Positions 60,895 through 64,000 of a DNA stretch of 64,000 bases are shown here, one piece after another. The notes below the pieces were generated by a model, which saw only the letters and a program-made list of their open reading frames with translations, made no database searches and had not been told where the DNA came from. The number at the start of each line of letters is the position of its first letter. Within the stretch, counting starts at the first letter, position 1. The stretch is from Sphingosinicella sp942492965 (GTDB lineage: Bacteria > Pseudomonadota > Alphaproteobacteria > Sphingomonadales > Sphingomonadaceae). Made by a program: the position numbers and the translations under genes. The DNA is taken from positions 2,294,001 to 2,358,000 of the forward strand of contig OW818656.1 in the NCBI GenBank assembly GCA_942492965.1, read 5' to 3'.

Positions 60895-62675
60895 CGCGGG
60901 CGGCCCGGCTTTTTGTTGCCGCCCGGCTTGCGGCCGGGATGCCGGGCACCGCGCGCATCGGCGCCCCGATCGGAGCCGCGTGCGCCGGCACCGGCACCAT
61001 ACGAAGGCTTCGGGCGATGCGGACGCGATGGCCCCGCCCCGGTATTGTCCGCATTGCGGCGGTTGTCCCTCGCCGCTTCGCGCGGCTGCCCCTCGATGGG
61101 CACGATTTCCACATCGTCGTCGCTCTCGCTCGCCGTGGACCGGACCATATTGAGGAAGCGGGCGGCGGCGGCTTGCTGCACTTCGAACAAGGTCTCGTTC
61201 GCCGTAATGCGGATCGCGCCGATATCGCTGCGGCTGACATGGCCCCGGCGGCAGAGCAGGGGCAGAATCCAGCGCGGATCGGCGTTCTGCCTGCGGCCCA
61301 TGTTCAGCCGGAACCACGCGCTGCCTTCGAAGCCGTCGCGCGGCGCACGCGGGCCGGGCGTGCCGTTCTCCGCGATCAATTCCTCGGGCTCGGGCAGGGC
61401 GGCGCGATGGATATGCACCAGCGCGGCGGCGATTTCCTCTGGGCTGCGTTCCGCCAGCAGCCGGCTGGCGAGGGCGCGGTCCTCGTCCGCGACCTCGGTC
61501 GGTGCGAGCAGCCGGGCAAGCAGCCTTTCGCTATCGGCGCTGCGAATTTCGTCGGCCGAGGGCGGCGCGATCCAGTCCGCCGCGATGCGCGCACCGCGCA
61601 GCATGGACTCCACGCGCCGGCGCCGCGGATACGGCACCACGAGGATCGCAGTGCCTTTCTTGCCGGCGCGGCCCGTGCGCCCCGATCGATGCTGCAGCGC
61701 CTCCGCATCGCGCGGAATCTCGACATGGATGACGAGCGACAGGCCGGGCAGGTCGATGCCGCGCGCGGCGACATCGGTTGCGACGCAGACGCGCGCGCGC
61801 CGGTCGCGGAGTGCCTGAAGCGCCTGATTTCGCTCGTTCTGGCTATGCTCGCCGGAAAGCGCCACCGCCGTGAACCCGCGCTCGGTCAGGCTTGCGTGCA
61901 GATGCCGCACATTGTCGCGCGTCGCGCAGAACAATATGGCGGTCTCCGCCTCGTGAAAGCGCAGCAGATTGACGACGGCGTGTTCAATGTCTGACGGCGC
62001 GATGGCGACGGCCTGATAGCTGATGTCGCCATGCCCGCGATTTTCCTCAACCGTCGAAATGCGCAGCGCGTCGCGCTGATAGCGGCGCGCCAGTGCGACG
62101 ATCGGCTTCGGCATGGTTGCCGAAAACAATAATGTGCGCCGTTCCTGCGGCGTGGCGTCGAGAAGCTCTTCCAGATCCTCGCGGAAGCCCATGTCGAGCA
62201 TCTCGTCGGCTTCGTCCAGGATGACCGCGGCGAGCGCGCGGAGGTCCAGCGCACCGCGCTCCAGATGGTCGCGCAGGCGGCCGGGCGTGCCCACGACGAT
62301 CTGCGCGCCGCGCGCAAGCGCGCGCCGCTCGAGCGAGGGGTTCATGCCGCCCACGCACGTCGCGACCCGCGCGCCGGTGCCGTCGTAGAGCCAGGACAAC
62401 TCGCGGCTGACTTGAAGCGCCAGCTCGCGCGTGGGCGCGATAACGAGCGCGAGAGGGGCCTCGGCCGGCCGTGCCACGCTCTTCTCGTCCAGCAATTCGG
62501 CCGCGATGGCGAGGCCGAAAGCCACGGTCTTGCCGGAGCCTGTTTGCGCGGAAACGATCAGATCGCGCCCCTGCGCCTCGGTTTCCAGCACGGCGGCCTG
62601 CACGGGGGTGGGCTCAGCGTAGCCGCGCGCGTGGAGCGCTTCGGACAGAAACGCGGGAATGTTCTTGAAAGTCAT
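60891..62675 (-). CDS. DEAD-box RNA helicase (CsdA/DbpA-like)
   Basis: 594 residues. Q-motif Q26 and motif I AQTGSGKT at 43-50, then APTRELA, GTPGRL, DEAD, SAT and HRSGRTGRAGKKG in order. A C-terminal RNA-recognition-like domain (GRRQNADPRWILPLLCRRGH) is followed by a basic, Gly-Arg-rich tail. It unwinds structured RNA, typically in ribosome assembly or cold response. The start at 62675 (MTFKNIPAFL) follows AAGAGAAC; a frame to 62705 is also possible. The YaiI gene overlaps its end. Not related to the catabolic modules nearby. Confidence 0.95.
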   Translation of the reverse strand: MTFKNIPAFLSEALHARGYAEPTPVQAAVLETEAQGRDLIVSAQTGSGKTVAFGLAIAAELLDEKSVARPAEAPLALVIAPTRELALQVSRELSWLYDGTGARVATCVGGMNPSLERRALARGAQIVVGTPGRLRDHLERGALDLRALAAVILDEADEMLDMGFREDLEELLDATPQERRTLLFSATMPKPIVALARRYQRDALRISTVEENRGHGDISYQAVAIAPSDIEHAVVNLLRFHEAETAILFCATRDNVRHLHASLTERGFTAVALSGEHSQNERNQALQALRDRRARVCVATDVAARGIDLPGLSLVIHVEIPRDAEALQHRSGRTGRAGKKGTAILVVPYPRRRRVESMLRGARIAADWIAPPSADEIRSADSERLLARLLAPTEVADEDRALASRLLAERSPEEIAAALVHIHRAALPEPEELIAENGTPGPRAPRDGFEGSAWFRLNMGRRQNADPRWILPLLCRRGHVSRSDIGAIRITANETLFEVQQAAAARFLNMVRSTASESDDDVEIVPIEGQPREAARDNRRNADNTGAGPSRPHRPKPSYGAGAGARGSDRGADARGARHPGRKPGGNKKPGRPR

Positions 62676-62858
62676 GTTCTCTTGCTTGTGCGTTCCGCGA
62701 CACATGTCGGCGGCGGCAAGGCGCTATCGCCCGCTTTCGTGACGCGATAGGCGTGTCGCGGCGATGACGCAAGAGACGAACCGGCAGGGCGCCTGTTTGA
62801 CTTGATCCCTCCCGGCTGTACCACTCGGGCAACCGTGGAGACCCGATTCAGGACGAAA

Positions 62859-63539
62859 ATGGCAGACCAGCAGACGGAAACCGACTCGCTCGTGTTCGAC
62901 AGGATCATGGATGCGATCGTCACGCAGCGCCTCGCGCCCGATCAGAAGGTCTCCGAAAATATCCTGACGCGCATGTTCGGCATCAGCCGCACGGCGGCGC
63001 GCAACGCCATGGAGCAGATGACCGCGCAGCAGTTCATGGTCTCGAACTCGCCGCGGATCACGCGGATCGCGCCGCTCACGCTGCGCGACGTGAAGGAGAA
63101 CTTCACGATCCGCAAAATGATGGAGCCGAGCATCCTCTCGATGATCTCGCCCCAGATCGAGGAGGCTGAGTTCAAGCGGCGCAACGACGCGATCTTCCAC
63201 GACGGCCCGATCGAGACCGATGAGGATGCGCTGCGGATTCTGAAGGCGAACCGGAACTTCAACCTCTATATCGCGCAGCAGACGCAGTTTCAGCTGCTGA
63301 TCAGCTGGGTCCGGCAGCTCGAGGAAACGACGATGCGGATCTACTGGATCTACATCAAGCTCACCAAATCCCTGCCTTACCCGTGGGAGCAGCACAAAAG
63401 CCTGCTGGAGCTGGTGAAGAACAACCAGACCGATGAAATCCGCAGGCATACGCTGATGATGATCTCATCCTGCGAGGACCGGGTCCTCCATGCGATCTTT
63501 ACGCACGGCAAGCTGAACGCGCACAGCCTCAGCCTCTGA
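62859..63539 (+). CDS. GntR-family regulator, FCD subfamily
   Basis: 226 residues. Winged helix: SLVFDRIMDAIVTQRLAPDQ, SENILTRMFGISRTAARNAM and the wing NSPRITRIAP; the C-terminal FCD helices include NRNFNLYIAQQTQFQLL and HTLMMISSCEDRVL. The start at 62859 (MADQQTETD) follows AGGACG. It lies 216 bases before a TBDR in the same direction, so it may control that receptor. The AT-rich motif shared in the 17-32 kb block is absent here; its operator is unknown. Confidence 0.88.
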   Translation: MADQQTETDSLVFDRIMDAIVTQRLAPDQKVSENILTRMFGISRTAARNAMEQMTAQQFMVSNSPRITRIAPLTLRDVKENFTIRKMMEPSILSMISPQIEEAEFKRRNDAIFHDGPIETDEDALRILKANRNFNLYIAQQTQFQLLISWVRQLEETTMRIYWIYIKLTKSLPYPWEQHKSLLELVKNNQTDEIRRHTLMMISSCEDRVLHAIFTHGKLNAHSLSL

Positions 63540-63553
63540 GGGGCAGATTTCCC

Positions 63554-63581
63554 GCCTGCACCGGGCGCAGGCTTCAATCTT
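63554..63581 (+). terminator. Candidate terminator after gntR
   Basis: GCCTGC (63554-63559) pairs with GCAGGC (63567-63572), loop ACCGGGC, followed by TTCAATCTT. The short stem and mixed tail make this weak. Confidence 0.35.
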
Positions 63582-63755
63582 CGCGCCTTGCCGGACGCGA
63601 AACGATCGCCGCTTGGTGTCCTTCAGCGGAATATGGCAGCCTTAATTTTAGAAAAATCTCCAATAAGGCTGCTTTATTTCCAATCAGGAATACGATATCA
63701 ATTTCCTCTCGCTGAAAAACTCGGTGGAACCGAGAGCGGTCAAAGGGGAAATCCA

Positions 63756-64000
63756 GATGATATTCAGGTCCAAATTCAAGAGCTTGGCTGGTGTGGCGCT
63801 GTGGGCTGTCGCCGCTCCGGCGCTGGCGCAGACCGCCGGGGATGCCGCGCAGGCGGACACGGCTGCCGAGTCCGAGATCATCACGGTCACCGGCACGCGC
63901 ATCAAGGGCAACTTCGAGGCGCCGACCCCGGTCCAGGCGATCGGCACCGAACTCATCGACCAGCGCGGCACCACCAACGTCGCCAACATTCTCAACGAAA
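63756..64000 (+). CDS. TonB-dependent receptor, 5' end only
   Basis: The gene runs off the window end after 81 codons. The start at 63756 (MIFRSKFKSLAGVALW) follows AAAGGGGAAA. Signal cleavage near ALAQT; then ESEIITVTGTRIKGNFEAPT with PVQAIGTELIDQRG, the TonB-box and plug start of the long receptor subfamily seen at 14462 and 31816. The plug continues with TTNVANILNE. Upstream gntR may regulate it. Whether the full gene is intact cannot be seen. Confidence 0.88.

Overview
The window looks like chromosome of a high-GC alphaproteobacterium, most likely a sphingomonad (Sphingomonadales). Reasons: four complete and one partial TonB-dependent receptors (TBDRs) beside catabolic genes, repeated Ser-x-x-Lys serine hydrolases, a clade-2 catalase, a sphingomonad-style hemerythrin remnant and strongly GC-biased codon use. 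No rRNA, tRNA or CRISPR array was seen. The genus is inferred from gene content only.

Layout. (1) 0.16-8.6 kb: one tightly packed operon of TBDR, exported serine hydrolase with a 4-helix tail, GPH-type symporter, C45 (isopenicillin-N acyltransferase-like) Ntn hydrolase, exported SurE-like phosphatase and a DSD1/D-threonine aldolase-type PLP enzyme. (2) 8.8-14.1 kb, minus strand: DAO-type FAD oxidase with a KatE catalase, then decayed genes (TrxB-like remnant, hemerythrin pseudogene, IS5-type transposase and serine recombinase remnants) and a small cupin. (3) 14.4-25.6 kb: a TBDR, a TetR regulator and a biphenyl-type upper pathway in two convergent operons. The minus strand carries Rieske alpha and beta subunits and dihydrodiol dehydrogenase; the plus strand carries meta-cleavage hydrolase, extradiol dioxygenase and nitronate monooxygenase. 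A CoA ligase diverges from the Rieske genes. (4) 26-41 kb, visibly more AT-rich: GntR regulator, serine hydrolases, Asp/Glu racemase-type protein, BKACE enzyme, SDR, TBDR, threonine dehydratase-like enzyme, LolA-like/M23 fusion and APC permease. (5) 41-51.6 kb: large beta-propeller amidohydrolase, PepSY membrane protein, P1/DmpA (NylC-like) peptidase, glutaryl-CoA dehydrogenase, TBDR and LysR. (6) 51.7-60.4 kb: gabT-gabD-spuC-type amine catabolism, beta-helix protein, POT peptide transporter, serine hydrolase and M24 peptidase. (7) 60.4-64 kb: YaiI protein, DEAD-box helicase, GntR regulator and the start of a fifth TBDR.

How it may work together (inference). The window is a patchwork of import-and-degrade modules: an outer-membrane receptor, exported amide or ester hydrolases, an inner-membrane symporter and cytoplasmic enzymes. 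Two points stand out. An AT-rich motif (core ATATAAAATATA) recurs in the spacers at 17.3, 23.75, 25.88, 28.75, 28.9 and 31.76 kb and may define a GntR regulon joining the aromatic operons to the BKACE and TBDR genes. The spuC-gabD-gabT-LysR-TBDR-gcdH neighbourhood fits a diamine/5-aminovalerate to glutaryl-CoA route.
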